Shown piece after piece: positions 24,499 through 33,280 of a stretch of DNA of 64,000 nucleotides. The notes beneath the pieces are model-generated. The model saw only the letters and a program-made list of their open reading frames with translations. It was not told the origin of the DNA and ran no database searches. Numbering within the stretch: the stretch's first letter is position 1; the number at the start of each line of letters is the position of its first letter. The DNA lies in contig NZ_AXAU01000013.1 of NCBI RefSeq assembly GCF_000472965.1, positions 1 to 64,000 of the forward strand. The letters are read 5' to 3'. The stretch is from Bradyrhizobium murdochi. Lineage in GTDB: Bacteria; Pseudomonadota; Alphaproteobacteria; Rhizobiales; Xanthobacteraceae. The translations under genes were made by a program, and so were the position numbers.

Positions 24499-25445
24499 TT
24501 CCGGCAATCGGCGGTGAGTGCCGCAGGCTTGAATTTCTCGGCCTGCGGCGCCAGCGCCGGGTAGAGCTTGATCGAGAGATCGCGGGCGGCGGCCGCCGTG
24601 CGCGGCCCGAAGCCGAGCAGATAGAGGCCTTCCATCGAGATGAAGGCCTTGTTGGCCGCAGCCGGCGTCAGCGCGAAGGCCGGATGGACGTATACGGCTT
24701 CGGCGTCCAGCGAGTCCTTGCTGCGCTGGATCGAGAGCACGACGTCGGGCTTCGCCGCGACGATCGCCTCGTCGTTGATGGGTTTGTAGCCTTCGTAGCC
24801 GTCGATAGCGTTGATGCCGCCGGCGAGCGCGATGATTTCGTTCGCCGCAGTGTTCTTTCCGGCGGCCATCGCCCGGCCGTTCAACAGCGACATCACAAAC
24901 ATCACGCGCACCGGCTTCGTCACCTTGGCGCGCAGCTCGCGCAGTTGCGCCAGATCGTCCGACACCGCCGCGGTCAGGCATTCGGCCCGCTTGTCCGCGT
25001 CCATGGCGTGGCCGACCAGCTTGATCTTGTCGAGCAGGCCTGCTTCCGAAAACGTGTCCGGCACCAGCACCAGCGGCACCTTGGCGGCTTCCAGCACGTC
25101 GATGGTTTCCTTCGGCCCGGACCCTTGCGCCGCCAGCACCAGGGAGGGGTTGAGCCCGAGCACGCCCTCGGCCGAAAGCTGGCGCATGTAGCCGACATCC
25201 GGCTTCTCGCGCGCCGCGGCCGGATAGAGGCTGGTCGAGTCGACGCCGACGAGACGGTCCTCGAAACCGAGCGCATAGAGAATTTCCGTGATCGCGCCGC
25301 CGATCGAGACGATCCGCGCGGGGTCTGCGATCGTGACGTCGCGATTACGGGCATCATGCACCGTAACGCCCGCAGCGAGCGCGACGCCGCCGAGCAGGAA
25401 ACAGCCCACGGCGGCCGACACTGTGAGCGTGCGACAAACTGTCAT
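24495..25445 (-). CDS. hmuT: periplasmic haemin-binding protein
   Basis: A 316-residue substrate-binding protein of the class III helical-backbone type. A signal peptide (TVSAAVGCFLLGGVALA) is followed by VTVHDARNRDVTI and RIVSIGGAITEILYALG, the standard opening of HmuT/BhuT. Tyr and Arg residues in LYPAAAREKPDVGYMRQLS and in ALVPDTF-type loops are the likely haem contacts. It delivers haem from the outer-membrane receptor to HmuUV. It overlaps hmuU by four bases and follows hmuP by about 19 bases, so one operon is clear. Confidence 0.92.
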   Translation of the reverse strand: MTVCRTLTVSAAVGCFLLGGVALAAGVTVHDARNRDVTIADPARIVSIGGAITEILYALGFEDRLVGVDSTSLYPAAAREKPDVGYMRQLSAEGVLGLNPSLVLAAQGSGPKETIDVLEAAKVPLVLVPDTFSEAGLLDKIKLVGHAMDADKRAECLTAAVSDDLAQLRELRAKVTKPVRVMFVMSLLNGRAMAAGKNTAANEIIALAGGINAIDGYEGYKPINDEAIVAAKPDVVLSIQRSKDSLDAEAVYVHPAFALTPAAANKAFISMEGLYLLGFGPRTAAAARDLSIKLYPALAPQAEKFKPAALTADCRK

Positions 25446-25464
25446 TTCCGGTTCACCAGGTAGG

Positions 25465-25671
25465 TCACTTCGTCAGGATCAGCTTGTTCTGCGACGTCAG
25501 CCGCAGACGGTAATGCTCCTCGCCATGCGCGATGATGATTTCGCGCTCGGTGGCGAACAGTTCGCGGCTGTCGATCCGGTTGCCGCTGATGGCAAGCGAT
25601 CTGGCTGCGGAAGCGGGATTGCCGGCTTGTGTCCGGGCCGCTCCGAGCTTGTCTCCTGTTGTCGCGGACAT
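25465..25671 (-). CDS. hmuP: haemin uptake protein HmuP/HemP
   Basis: A 68-residue cytosolic protein. The conserved part is the C-terminal half: RIDSRELFATEREIIIAHGEEHYRLR in segments, ending LTSQNKLILTK, the HemP/HmuP signature. In rhizobia (shown in Bradyrhizobium and Sinorhizobium) HmuP is needed for expression of hmuR and binds its promoter as a co-activator. The start at 25671 is chosen because family members begin shortly before the conserved half; the open frame upstream crosses the promoter region. First gene of hmuPTUV. Confidence 0.88.
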   Translation of the reverse strand: MSATTGDKLGAARTQAGNPASAARSLAISGNRIDSRELFATEREIIIAHGEEHYRLRLTSQNKLILTK

Positions 25672-25746
25672 TTTGTGTTTTTGGTGCCCCGAAAAATTCA
25701 ATCGACCCACGCATGTATAATTGGGCGGAGCCGCAATCCAACCGCT

Positions 25747-25771
25747 GCACTTTACAATTGATATAAAGTGC
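25747..25771. promoter_or_regulatory. candidate Irr-binding iron control element (ICE)
   Basis: A 25-bp near-palindrome with perfect eight-base arms GCACTTTA and TAAAGTGC around CAATTGATA lies between the divergent hmuPTUV and hmuR. Its core resembles the rhizobial Irr box TTTAGAA-N3-TTCTAAA at 11 of 14 fixed positions (consensus from memory). It could control both directions in response to iron/haem status. Confidence 0.65.
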
Positions 25772-25932
25772 CTATTGCGGTTCTTGACCGCCCGGGAACC
25801 GCCACGTAACCAAGCATGATGCGATGTTGGCACAATGCCTGCATCGTGAATGTGGCAGCCAGCAAGCAGCTCGCAAGTTACGCGCAGCGCCCGCCAGCCA
25901 GACCCAAAAGAGCAGATATCGGGACTGGGTGT

Positions 25933-28302
25933 ATGGCTGACGGGGCTAGGATTTCGCGCGCCCTATTGTTGGGCGCGTCGGTGTTTTCAATTGCATTGCT
26001 GGTCGGGGAAGCCGGCAACGCGCAGACGGCGGGTACGCAGGCCGCAAACGGCGCGTCCGAGCGGCAGAAGCAGTCGCGGCGCAAGCCGGCGAAGCCGCCG
26101 CAGGAGCAGCAGGCAACGGCGCCGGCGATGAATGCGCGGGCGCAGATTGGCAGCACGGCGGTGCAGTCGCTCGATACCCTTACGGTCGTGGCGTCGAAGA
26201 CCGAGGAGCGCGCCATCGACGCGCTGGCGCCGGTCAGCGTGGTGACGCTCGAGCAGATTCAGGGCCTGCAGCCGAACCGGTTGTCCGACATCTTTTACAA
26301 TGTGCCCGGCGTGTCGTTCCAGGAGCGCGGTGACGATCCCTCGACCGTCATCAACATTCGCGGCTTGCAGGATTTCGGCCGCGTCGCTGTCGTCGTCGAC
26401 GGAGCGCGGCAGAACTACCAGCGCACCGGCCACAACGCCAACGGCTCGTTCTTCCTCGATCCCGAACTGGTCGGCGGCGTCGACATCGTGCGCGGACCAA
26501 CGGCGAACATCTACGGCTCCGGCGCGATCGGTGGCGTGGTCTCGTTCCGCACCAAGGACATCGACGACGTGGTGCGCCCGGGTGAGCGCTGGGGCGTCGA
26601 TATGACGGGCTCTGGCGGTACTAACAACGCTCGCGGCCTCGGCTCCATCTTCGGTGGCGTGCGCGCGGATCCCAACGTCGACGTCTTCGGCGGCGCGGTC
26701 TACCGCACGCAAGGCAACTACAAGGACGGCAACGGCACCGAGATCGGCAACACCGGCAACGAGATCGCGGCCGGCCTGATGAAGCTCACGGTGCGGCCGG
26801 CCGACGGCCACGAGATCAAGCTCGGCGGCATCTTCCAGGACTACCAATACAATATCGGCCAGTTCAATCGCGGGCCGGTGCTGACTGCGGCGCAACGCGC
26901 GCTATTCCAGGGCTCGTCGGTCTATGCGTCCGACGCCAAGAACTACACGGGAACGCTGACTTGGAAGTACAGCAGGCCGGACGACAATCTCTGGGACTGG
27001 AATCTGTCGCTCTACGGCAACCGCACTGACAATGACCAGACCAAGATCTATCACAACAGCGCTACCGCCGCTGGCGCAGCCTTTTGCGGCAATGGCAGCT
27101 TCGGCAATAACATCTCGGGCTGCGTCGGCGACAAGCGGGGCTATGTGCTCGATACGCTCGGGATCGACGTCAACAATACGACGAGGTTCAATGTCGGCGA
27201 TTGGCGCAACGCGGTCACGTTCGGCGTCGATGCGTTTCAGGATGACGTGAAAACCTTCGACAGCCGCGGCAATTCCAATATCACCACGCCGAGCGGCCTA
27301 CGGACCGTTTCCGGCGGGTTCGCCCAGTTGAAGCAGAATTACTCGACCTGGTTCGAGGCCGTCAGCGCAATCCGTTACGACCGCTACGATCTGCATTCGC
27401 CGACGGTGGCGACCGGCGGAGGCGGCGACCGCTTCTCGCCGAAGATCACCATCGGTGTGACGCCGGTGGCGGGCTTTACGCCCTACGCCAGCTATGCCGA
27501 AGGCTACCGAGCGCCCGCGATCACCGAGACGCTGATCGCCGGCGCGCATGCTACCGGCGGCGGACCTCCGCTATTCCCGTGCCCGGGCGGCACCGCCGGC
27601 TTGTTCTGCTTCCTGTCCAACCCAAACCTGAGGCCCGAGGTCGGCAAGAACAAGGAAGTCGGTGTTAACCTCAAGTACAACGATGTGTTCACGGCTGGCG
27701 ACAGCTTACGCGGCAAGTTCAACGTCTTCCGTAATGACGTCGATGGCTATATCGACCTCGTCGCATCGACCCCGAGGTCACCCATCCTGGTCCCGGCCCC
27801 CGGCCTGTTCAGCCAGTTCTACCAGTATCAGAACATCGCCCATGCCCGTATCGAGGGCTTTGAGGCTGAGACGATGTACGATGCCGGCCTGTGGTATGTC
27901 GGCGTCGCCGGCCACCTGATCCGCGGCAAGAACGTCGCGACCAATATTGGGCTGGCGACCATCACGCCACGCAAGATCACCACGACCGGCGGCGTTCGGC
28001 TGCTCGACCGCAGGCTGATCCTGGCAGCGCAATGGTCCTCGTTCGGTCCCAACAACGATGTGCCGGCCGGCTATCTGCCTGCAACCGGCTATGAGTTGGT
28101 CAATTTGTACCTTACCTGGAACGCGACGAAGGACATTGTTTTCACGGCGTCGATCGACAATCTCTTGAACCAGTACTATCGGCCCTATGCCATCCCCGGC
28201 AGTTCCACTGACGGCACCAACCAAAACGATGTGCTGTGGTCCAGTCCAGGACCGGGCAGGGTGTACAAGGCCGGATTGAAGATTCACTTTGGCGGAGTGT
28301 AG
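25933..28302 (+). CDS. hmuR: TonB-dependent haem receptor
   Basis: A roughly 789-residue outer-membrane receptor importing haem. After the signal peptide (ALLLGASVFSIALLVGEAGNAQ) and a Lys/Gln/Pro-rich linker comes the TonB box region SLDTLTVVASKTEE, the plug with NVPGVSFQERGDD, RGLQDFGRVAVVVDG and DIVRGPTANIYGSGAIGGVV, then a 22-strand barrel. The haem-receptor motifs YRAP and NPNLRPE are both present, with a His-containing loop between them (AGAHATGGG). It ends in the strand YKAGLKIHFGGV. ATG 25933 gives the signal peptide; ATGs at 25816 and 25819 are in frame but would add about 39 residues from the promoter region. Confidence 0.92.
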   Translation: MADGARISRALLLGASVFSIALLVGEAGNAQTAGTQAANGASERQKQSRRKPAKPPQEQQATAPAMNARAQIGSTAVQSLDTLTVVASKTEERAIDALAPVSVVTLEQIQGLQPNRLSDIFYNVPGVSFQERGDDPSTVINIRGLQDFGRVAVVVDGARQNYQRTGHNANGSFFLDPELVGGVDIVRGPTANIYGSGAIGGVVSFRTKDIDDVVRPGERWGVDMTGSGGTNNARGLGSIFGGVRADPNVDVFGGAVYRTQGNYKDGNGTEIGNTGNEIAAGLMKLTVRPADGHEIKLGGIFQDYQYNIGQFNRGPVLTAAQRALFQGSSVYASDAKNYTGTLTWKYSRPDDNLWDWNLSLYGNRTDNDQTKIYHNSATAAGAAFCGNGSFGNNISGCVGDKRGYVLDTLGIDVNNTTRFNVGDWRNAVTFGVDAFQDDVKTFDSRGNSNITTPSGLRTVSGGFAQLKQNYSTWFEAVSAIRYDRYDLHSPTVATGGGGDRFSPKITIGVTPVAGFTPYASYAEGYRAPAITETLIAGAHATGGGPPLFPCPGGTAGLFCFLSNPNLRPEVGKNKEVGVNLKYNDVFTAGDSLRGKFNVFRNDVDGYIDLVASTPRSPILVPAPGLFSQFYQYQNIAHARIEGFEAETMYDAGLWYVGVAGHLIRGKNVATNIGLATITPRKITTTGGVRLLDRRLILAAQWSSFGPNNDVPAGYLPATGYELVNLYLTWNATKDIVFTASIDNLLNQYYRPYAIPGSSTDGTNQNDVLWSSPGPGRVYKAGLKIHFGGV

Positions 28303-28336
28303 TTCCACGAGCTGACAAGCCATAAGTTGCACCGGG

Positions 28337-28358
28337 CCGCGCTGATGCTCCAGCGCGG
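28337..28358 (+). terminator. hairpin after hmuR
   Basis: CCGCGCTG and CAGCGCGG form an eight-bp stem with a six-base loop, 35 bases after the hmuR stop. There is no T-run. It may attenuate read-through into the downstream haem genes or stabilise the hmuR mRNA. Confidence 0.4.
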
Positions 28359-28436
28359 CTTCGGCGCGTTCATGCTTTTAACCAACTCAAACGGTACGCC
28401 AGGCACACCCCAGCAACTAAGCCAAGGAGATTTCAA

Positions 28437-28772
28437 ATGTTTATCGCGATGAACCGGTTCCAGGTGAAGATTGGCTCTGAAGCGGCCTTCGAGAATGTCT
28501 GGCGCTCGCGCGAGTCCTATCTCAGCAACATGGCCGGCTTCGTCGAGTTTCACCTGCTCAAGGGGCCCGTTGCCGAGGATCACACGGTGTATTCGTCGCA
28601 TACGGTCTGGGTCGACAAGGCCGCGTTCGAAGCCTGGACCAAATCGGAAGAGTTCCGCCGCGCGCATGCCCGCGCCGACAACAAGACCGGCGAAAGCCTC
28701 TACCTCGGCCATCCCAAGTTCGAAGGATTCGAGGTGATCCTGAGCGAGCGCAAATCCAGCGCCGCCGCTTGA
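28437..28772 (+). CDS. hmuQ: IsdG/HmuQ-type haem-degrading monooxygenase
   Basis: A 111-residue ABM-fold (ferredoxin-like) protein. MFIAMNRFQVKIGSEAAFENVW, a conserved Asn near the start, and the His-containing SSHTVWVDKAAFEAWTKSEEFRRAHA match the IsdG-like haem oxygenases known in Bradyrhizobium as HmuQ and HmuD, which open the haem ring and release iron. Which of the two names applies is uncertain; position inside the uptake locus favours HmuQ. hutX starts 13 bases after its stop, so the two are co-transcribed. Confidence 0.82.
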   Translation: MFIAMNRFQVKIGSEAAFENVWRSRESYLSNMAGFVEFHLLKGPVAEDHTVYSSHTVWVDKAAFEAWTKSEEFRRAHARADNKTGESLYLGHPKFEGFEVILSERKSSAAA

Positions 28773-28785
28773 CGGGGAGGGTACC

Positions 28786-29301
28786 ATGCTGAGCACGGAC
28801 CTTGCCGATCTCAAGGCGCATATGGCGGAGAATCCGGGTGCGGTGATCGAGGATGTGGCGCGGCAGCGCAAGGTCACGCCGCGCGCCGTGCTCGAAGCAC
28901 TGCCTGACACGATGGTGCGTTTCGGTTCTGGCAGCGAATTCACCGCCGCGATGAACGACGTCGCGCAATGGGGTGAGGTGACGCTGATCGTCCACACCGA
29001 CGATGCGATCTTCGAGTTCACCGGCGCCATCCCAGTGGGCGAGGTGGGCCGCGGTTACTTCAACCTGATGCAACCGAAGGGACTGCACGGCCATCTCCGG
29101 CACGAGCGCTGCGGAGCCATCGCTTTTGTCGAGCGGCCCTTCATGGGCAAGTCGTCGGCCTTCATCGCGTTCATCAATGTCGACGGCGGCATCATGTTCA
29201 AGGTGTTTGTCGGCCGCGACGAGCAGCGTGCGCTGCGCGGCGACCAGTTGCAGCGCTTTCATGCGTTGGCGGAAAGGATCGCGTCCGCGCACGCGACGTA
29301 A
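28786..29301 (+). CDS. hutX: cytosolic haem carrier HutX
   Basis: A 171-residue protein of the HutX/HugX family, which carries haem in the cytosol and hands it to degrading enzymes. An N-terminal HTH-like segment (MAENPGAVIEDVARQRKV) precedes the split-barrel haem-binding part with FEFTGAIPVGEVGRGYFNL, HGHLRHERCGAIAFVERPFMGKSS and the closing FKVFVGRDE. Family length is about 165-170. It is flanked by the haem-degrading enzyme and exbB and shares their direction and close spacing. Confidence 0.88.
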   Translation: MLSTDLADLKAHMAENPGAVIEDVARQRKVTPRAVLEALPDTMVRFGSGSEFTAAMNDVAQWGEVTLIVHTDDAIFEFTGAIPVGEVGRGYFNLMQPKGLHGHLRHERCGAIAFVERPFMGKSSAFIAFINVDGGIMFKVFVGRDEQRALRGDQLQRFHALAERIASAHAT

Positions 29302-29332
29302 CCGATCCGCATTGTCAGCCCGGGAGACGATC

Positions 29333-30118
29333 ATGCAGCGAGCGATGCTGAACGTTATGATCCGTTGGTGCGCCGTTGTCGGAGTGGCCGGAATGCCGGG
29401 CGCGGCGCTCGCCGCCACCGATGTCGCGCTGCTGCCGCGCAACCTGTCGCCGTGGAACATGTTCGTGAATGCGGACGTGGTGGTGCAGGCGGTCATGGTG
29501 GGCTTGGCCTTCGCCTCTTTGGTGACGTGGACGATCTGGTTGGCGAAAACCATCGAGATCCGCCGTAAGACCGCGACCGCCAAACGACGCCTCAGCCTCT
29601 TGGAAACCGATACGGTGCTGGCCAAGGCCGAGCAGGAAACCCGAGGCGGCAACGATGCGGTGGCACAGATCATTCAGTCCGCTGCCCGCGAGGCCAGTCT
29701 CTCCGGCGGGCATTTCGACGACGGCCTCAAGGAGCGGGTCGCGCTGCGGCTGGAGCGGGTCGAGGCGGCGATGTCCAGGCAGATCGCCCGCGGCACCGGC
29801 GTGCTCGCCACCATCGGCGCCACCGCGCCATTCGTCGGCCTGTTCGGTACAGTCTGGGGCATCATGAATTCCTTCATCGGCATTTCCGAAGCCAAGACCA
29901 CCAATCTCGCGGTGGTCGCGCCCGGCATTGCGGAGGCATTGCTCGCGACCGCGCTCGGTCTGGTCGCGGCGATCCCGGCGGTCGTGATCTACAACCATCT
30001 CACCCGCACGATTTCAGCCCATCGTGCCCTGCTCGGCGATGCCTCGGCGCTGGTGCTGCTCCTGATCAGCCGCGAGGGCGACCGTGGTTCGTTCCGCCTG
30101 GCGCGCGCCGCCGAGTGA
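29333..30118 (+). CDS. exbB: TonB-system energiser ExbB
   Basis: A 261-residue MotA/TolQ/ExbB proton-channel protein. It has an N-terminal signal-like segment (VVGVAGMPGAALA), then three membrane helices: VVQAVMVGLAFASLVTWTIWL, the second at GVLATIGATAPFVGLFGTVWGI, and the third at ALLATALGLVAAIPAVVIYN. The GATAPFVGLFGTVWGIM motif is diagnostic. With ExbD it uses the proton gradient to drive TonB and hence the haem receptor. The start at 29333 has GGGAG nearby; the ORF runs further up only as a shadow of hutX. exbD follows 18 bases later. Confidence 0.92.
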   Translation: MQRAMLNVMIRWCAVVGVAGMPGAALAATDVALLPRNLSPWNMFVNADVVVQAVMVGLAFASLVTWTIWLAKTIEIRRKTATAKRRLSLLETDTVLAKAEQETRGGNDAVAQIIQSAAREASLSGGHFDDGLKERVALRLERVEAAMSRQIARGTGVLATIGATAPFVGLFGTVWGIMNSFIGISEAKTTNLAVVAPGIAEALLATALGLVAAIPAVVIYNHLTRTISAHRALLGDASALVLLLISREGDRGSFRLARAAE

Positions 30119-30136
30119 GCTAACGGAGTATGAGCG

Positions 30137-30580
30137 ATGGGCGCCAAACTAGGTAGCGTGGTCGGCGGACGCGCGCGTGGCGGCAGCGACGATCTTGCCG
30201 AGAATCACGAGATCAACGTCACGCCGTTCATCGACGTAATGCTGGTGCTGCTGATCATCTTCATGGTCGCAGCCCCGCTCGCAACTGTCGATCTCGGCGT
30301 CGATCTGCCGGCCAGCGCGGTCGAGCCGTCGCCGCGTCCGGACAAGCCGGTGTTCGTCACCGTGAAGCCGGACCTGTCGGTCGCGGTCGGCGAGGATGTC
30401 GTTGCGCGTGATGCGCTGACCTCTACGCTCGATAGCGCCACGCAGGGGAAAAAGGACGAGCGGATCTTTCTGCGCGCCGACAAGGCGGTTAGCTATGGCG
30501 ACCTGATGGAGGTGATGAACCTTTTGCGCAACGCCGGCTATCTCAAGATCGCGCTGGTCGGCCTCGACAGCCGAAGCTAA
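30137..30580 (+). CDS. exbD: TonB-system energiser ExbD
   Basis: A 147-residue inner-membrane protein. It has a short cytoplasmic N terminus, then EINVTPFIDVMLVLLIIFMVAAP, in which the channel Asp (FIDVMLVLL) is the proton-translocating residue, followed by a periplasmic domain ending in KIALVGLDSRS. Partner of ExbB in a 5:2 channel complex by analogy with E. coli. tonB begins four bases after its stop, so translation is tightly coupled. Confidence 0.93.
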   Translation: MGAKLGSVVGGRARGGSDDLAENHEINVTPFIDVMLVLLIIFMVAAPLATVDLGVDLPASAVEPSPRPDKPVFVTVKPDLSVAVGEDVVARDALTSTLDSATQGKKDERIFLRADKAVSYGDLMEVMNLLRNAGYLKIALVGLDSRS

Positions 30581-30584
30581 GGCT

Positions 30585-31418
30585 ATGAACGCGTTCGCGC
30601 TCCACGATGTCTCCGACCAGGTCGCCGTCCGGCGCTGGGGAGCATCGGCATTTGCGATCGTGGCGGCGCATGCCGCGCTGATCGGCGTGGCGATAAACTG
30701 GACTACGCAGCGGCCCACGCCTGGCGTCTCGATGCCGGCAATCATGGTCGACATGGCGCCGGTCTCTTCCGCGCCGCAGCCGACACCGATGGATCTCGCG
30801 CCGGGACCGGTGATGCAGCAGGCCGACGCGTCGCCACCGCCCGAGACCGCGCAGCAGGAGGTCGTGCCGGAACAGATTGCGCCGACACCACCACAGGAGA
30901 AACCGGAGGTCGTCGCGCCGCCGGAGCAGAAAACCGAGCCAACCCCGTCGAAACCGGAGCCTGCCAAGGTCGAGCCCGAGAAAAAGCCGTCACCGGTGAA
31001 GCCGAAGGTGGTTCGCGCGGAAGCGAAAAAGCCGAGCGATGCCCCGCCTGCGCCGCGTACTACGGCTTCCCCCAAGGCCGAGCGCCAGGCGCCGGCCGCG
31101 TCGGCCGCCAGTACCGGTGCTTCCGCTGCGGCTATTGCTTCCTACAACCAGCTCGTCCTCGCCCACCTGCGCCGCTTCAGGCAATACCCGCCCGAGGCCA
31201 AGGCCGCCGGCAAGCAGGGTGTTGGTCGGGTGAATTTCACCCTAAGTCGCAGCGGTCAGGTGATGGCAAGCAAACTAGTCGGATCAACCGGCCATGCGGC
31301 GCTCGATGCGGAGAGTCTGGCAACGCTCCGTCGGGCGCAGCCATTCCCGCCGTTTCCGTCCGACATGAAGCAGGCTTCGATGAGTTTCACCATGCCGGTG
31401 TCGTTTGAGCGTCGTTAG
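30585..31418 (+). CDS. tonB: energy transducer TonB
   Basis: A 277-residue protein linking ExbBD to outer-membrane receptors. One N-terminal membrane helix (ASAFAIVAAHAALIGVAIN, with the His of the TonB SHLS-like face) is followed by a long Pro/Glu/Lys-rich spacer with many KPE, PPE and KPK repeats, then the C-terminal TonB domain LRRFRQYPPEAKAAGKQGVGRVNF through GHAALDAESLATLRRAQPFPPFP. Its stop codon touches the stop of the convergent ABC permease gene without a single base between them. Confidence 0.92.
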   Translation: MNAFALHDVSDQVAVRRWGASAFAIVAAHAALIGVAINWTTQRPTPGVSMPAIMVDMAPVSSAPQPTPMDLAPGPVMQQADASPPPETAQQEVVPEQIAPTPPQEKPEVVAPPEQKTEPTPSKPEPAKVEPEKKPSPVKPKVVRAEAKKPSDAPPAPRTTASPKAERQAPAASAASTGASAAAIASYNQLVLAHLRRFRQYPPEAKAAGKQGVGRVNFTLSRSGQVMASKLVGSTGHAALDAESLATLRRAQPFPPFPSDMKQASMSFTMPVSFERR

Positions 31419-32315
31419 TTACTCCTTCACCGCGCCCGTCAGCGACGACACGTAATAATCCACGAACAGCGAATAAAACAGCGCGACCGGCAGCGAGCCG
31501 AGCAGCGAGCCTGCCATCAGCGCGCCCCACTGGTAGACGTCGCCGGTGACGAGCTCCGTCAGGATCGCGACCGGCACCGTCTTGTTAGCGCCGCTCTGGA
31601 TGAAGGCGAGTGCGTAGATGAACTCGTTCCACGACAGCGTGAAGGAGAAGATGCCGGCCGAGATCAGGCCGGGCACCGCGAGCGGCAGCGTGATCCGTCG
31701 CAGGATCTGCAGCCTGGTGGCGCCATCGACCAGCGCGCATTCCTCGAGCTCATAGGGGATCGACTTGAAATAGCCGATCAATAGCCAGGTGCAGAACGGC
31801 ACCAGGAAGGTCGGATACACCAGGATCAGCGCCATCGGCGAGTCGAACAGGCCGAACTGCACGATCACGGTGGCGAGCGGAATGAACAGGATCGAGGGCG
31901 GCACCAGATAGGCGAGATAGATGCCGAGGCCCACATAGGGGCTGCCGCGGAAGCGCAAGCGCTCGATCGCGTAAGCCGCGAGCGTCGAAGCGAACAGCGA
32001 CAGGAAGGTGGAGCCGATCGCCACGAACATCGTGGTCTTGAGCCAGGTCGGATAGGCGGTGTCGAACAAGAGATGCTTGATGTGCGCCAGCGTCGGCGAG
32101 GAGATCCAGAACGGATTGTGCTGCTTGAAGTTCAAGAGCTCCGCGTTCGGCTTGAACGCGGTGATCGCCATCCAGTAGAACGGGAACAGCAGGATCAGCA
32201 CGAAGCAGGCCAGCGGCAGGTAGATCATCATCACCCGCCGTGCGCGGGAATCCCACGCCATGGTGTCCGGCGTGGCGCTGGCGGCGTTGGTGGATTGGGC
32301 AGCTACGTCAGTCAT
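31419..32315 (-). CDS. sugar-type ABC transporter permease (MalG-like)
   Basis: A 298-residue inner-membrane permease with six predicted segments. The EAA loop that docks the ATPase is YELEECALVDGATRLQILRRITLPLAVPGL. The N-terminal region PLACFVLILLFPFYWMAITAFKP is typical of carbohydrate-importer permeases of the CUT1 type. It overlaps the upstream permease by eight bases, so the two are translated together. No ATPase gene is present in this cluster; an ATPase encoded elsewhere would be required. The substrate is unknown. Confidence 0.87.
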   Translation of the reverse strand: MTDVAAQSTNAASATPDTMAWDSRARRVMMIYLPLACFVLILLFPFYWMAITAFKPNAELLNFKQHNPFWISSPTLAHIKHLLFDTAYPTWLKTTMFVAIGSTFLSLFASTLAAYAIERLRFRGSPYVGLGIYLAYLVPPSILFIPLATVIVQFGLFDSPMALILVYPTFLVPFCTWLLIGYFKSIPYELEECALVDGATRLQILRRITLPLAVPGLISAGIFSFTLSWNEFIYALAFIQSGANKTVPVAILTELVTGDVYQWGALMAGSLLGSLPVALFYSLFVDYYVSSLTGAVKE

Positions 32316-33264
32316 TGGCTTCTCCCTGCTGCCATTTGCGGCGCGCCAGGCCGAAGTAGCTGAACAACGTCGCGAACACGAGGAACGGGATCATCGAGAC
32401 CGCGATCGCTGCACCCTCGCCAAGCTCGCCGCCGGCGATGCCGCGCTGGAACGCCAGCGTCGCCAGCAGGTGCGTGGAATTGACCGGACCGCCACGGGTG
32501 ATGGCATAGACGAGCTGGAAGTCAGTAAAAGTGAAGATGATCGAGAACGTCATCACGATCGCCAGAATCGGCATCATCATCGGCAAGGTGATGTAGCGGA
32601 AGCGCTGCCAGGCGGTGGCGCCGTCCAGCATCGCAGCTTCATAGAGCGAGGGCGAGATGGTCTGCAGGCCCGCGAGAAGCGAGATCGCGACGAAGGGAAT
32701 GCCGCGCCAGATGTTGGCTGCGATCAGCGAGAAGCGCGCCGGCCACGGCGTGCCGAGGAAGTCGATGTTGGTCGAGCGGATATGCAGCACGTCGACCAAG
32801 AGATAGGAGATGATCGAGAACTGCGGATCGTAGATCCACCAGAACGCCAGCGCCGACAGCACCGTCGGCACGATCCACGGCAACAGCACGATGGCGCGGA
32901 GCAGGCTCTTGAGTGGAAAGTGGTTGTTGAGCAGGAGCGCCAGCCAGAAGCCGAGCGCGAATTTTCCGATGGTCGCGATGCCCGTGTAGAAGACGCTGTA
33001 GAATACCGCGTTCCACCACAGGGAATCCTTCAGCAGATACTGGAAGTTCTCCAGGCCAATGTAGATGCCGCGCTGGCCGATCGTGGTGTCGGTGAAGGCA
33101 AGCCAGACGCCGAGACCGAGCGGGTAGGTGAGGAATACCGTGAGCAGCCCGATCGCCGGCGCAAGGCACATCACGATCAGGAACGGCTTGTAGTCGAACA
33201 GGCGCGCGATCCAGTTCGATTGCCGGAGCGCCACGCCGCGCGAGGGTAGAGTGGTTACAGACAT
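32308..33264 (-). CDS. sugar-type ABC transporter permease (MalF/UgpA-like)
   Basis: A 318-residue partner permease. Six segments are seen, beginning with FLIVMCLAPAIGLLTVFLTYPLGLGVWLAF. The EAA loop is LYEAAMLDGATAWQRFRYITLPMMMPIL. It pairs with the preceding permease and receives substrate from the binding protein encoded upstream. A 128-bp gap carrying a dispersed palindrome separates it from that binding-protein gene; the palindrome could lower permease expression relative to the binding protein. Confidence 0.87.
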   Translation of the reverse strand: MSVTTLPSRGVALRQSNWIARLFDYKPFLIVMCLAPAIGLLTVFLTYPLGLGVWLAFTDTTIGQRGIYIGLENFQYLLKDSLWWNAVFYSVFYTGIATIGKFALGFWLALLLNNHFPLKSLLRAIVLLPWIVPTVLSALAFWWIYDPQFSIISYLLVDVLHIRSTNIDFLGTPWPARFSLIAANIWRGIPFVAISLLAGLQTISPSLYEAAMLDGATAWQRFRYITLPMMMPILAIVMTFSIIFTFTDFQLVYAITRGGPVNSTHLLATLAFQRGIAGGELGEGAAIAVSMIPFLVFATLFSYFGLARRKWQQGEAND

Positions 33265-33280
33265 TGAATGCGTCCAACGT

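Noticed and set aside
29126..29332. Long N-terminal extension of exbB
   Set aside because: It lies inside hutX in another frame; ExbB proteins start at 29333, which has its own ribosome site.
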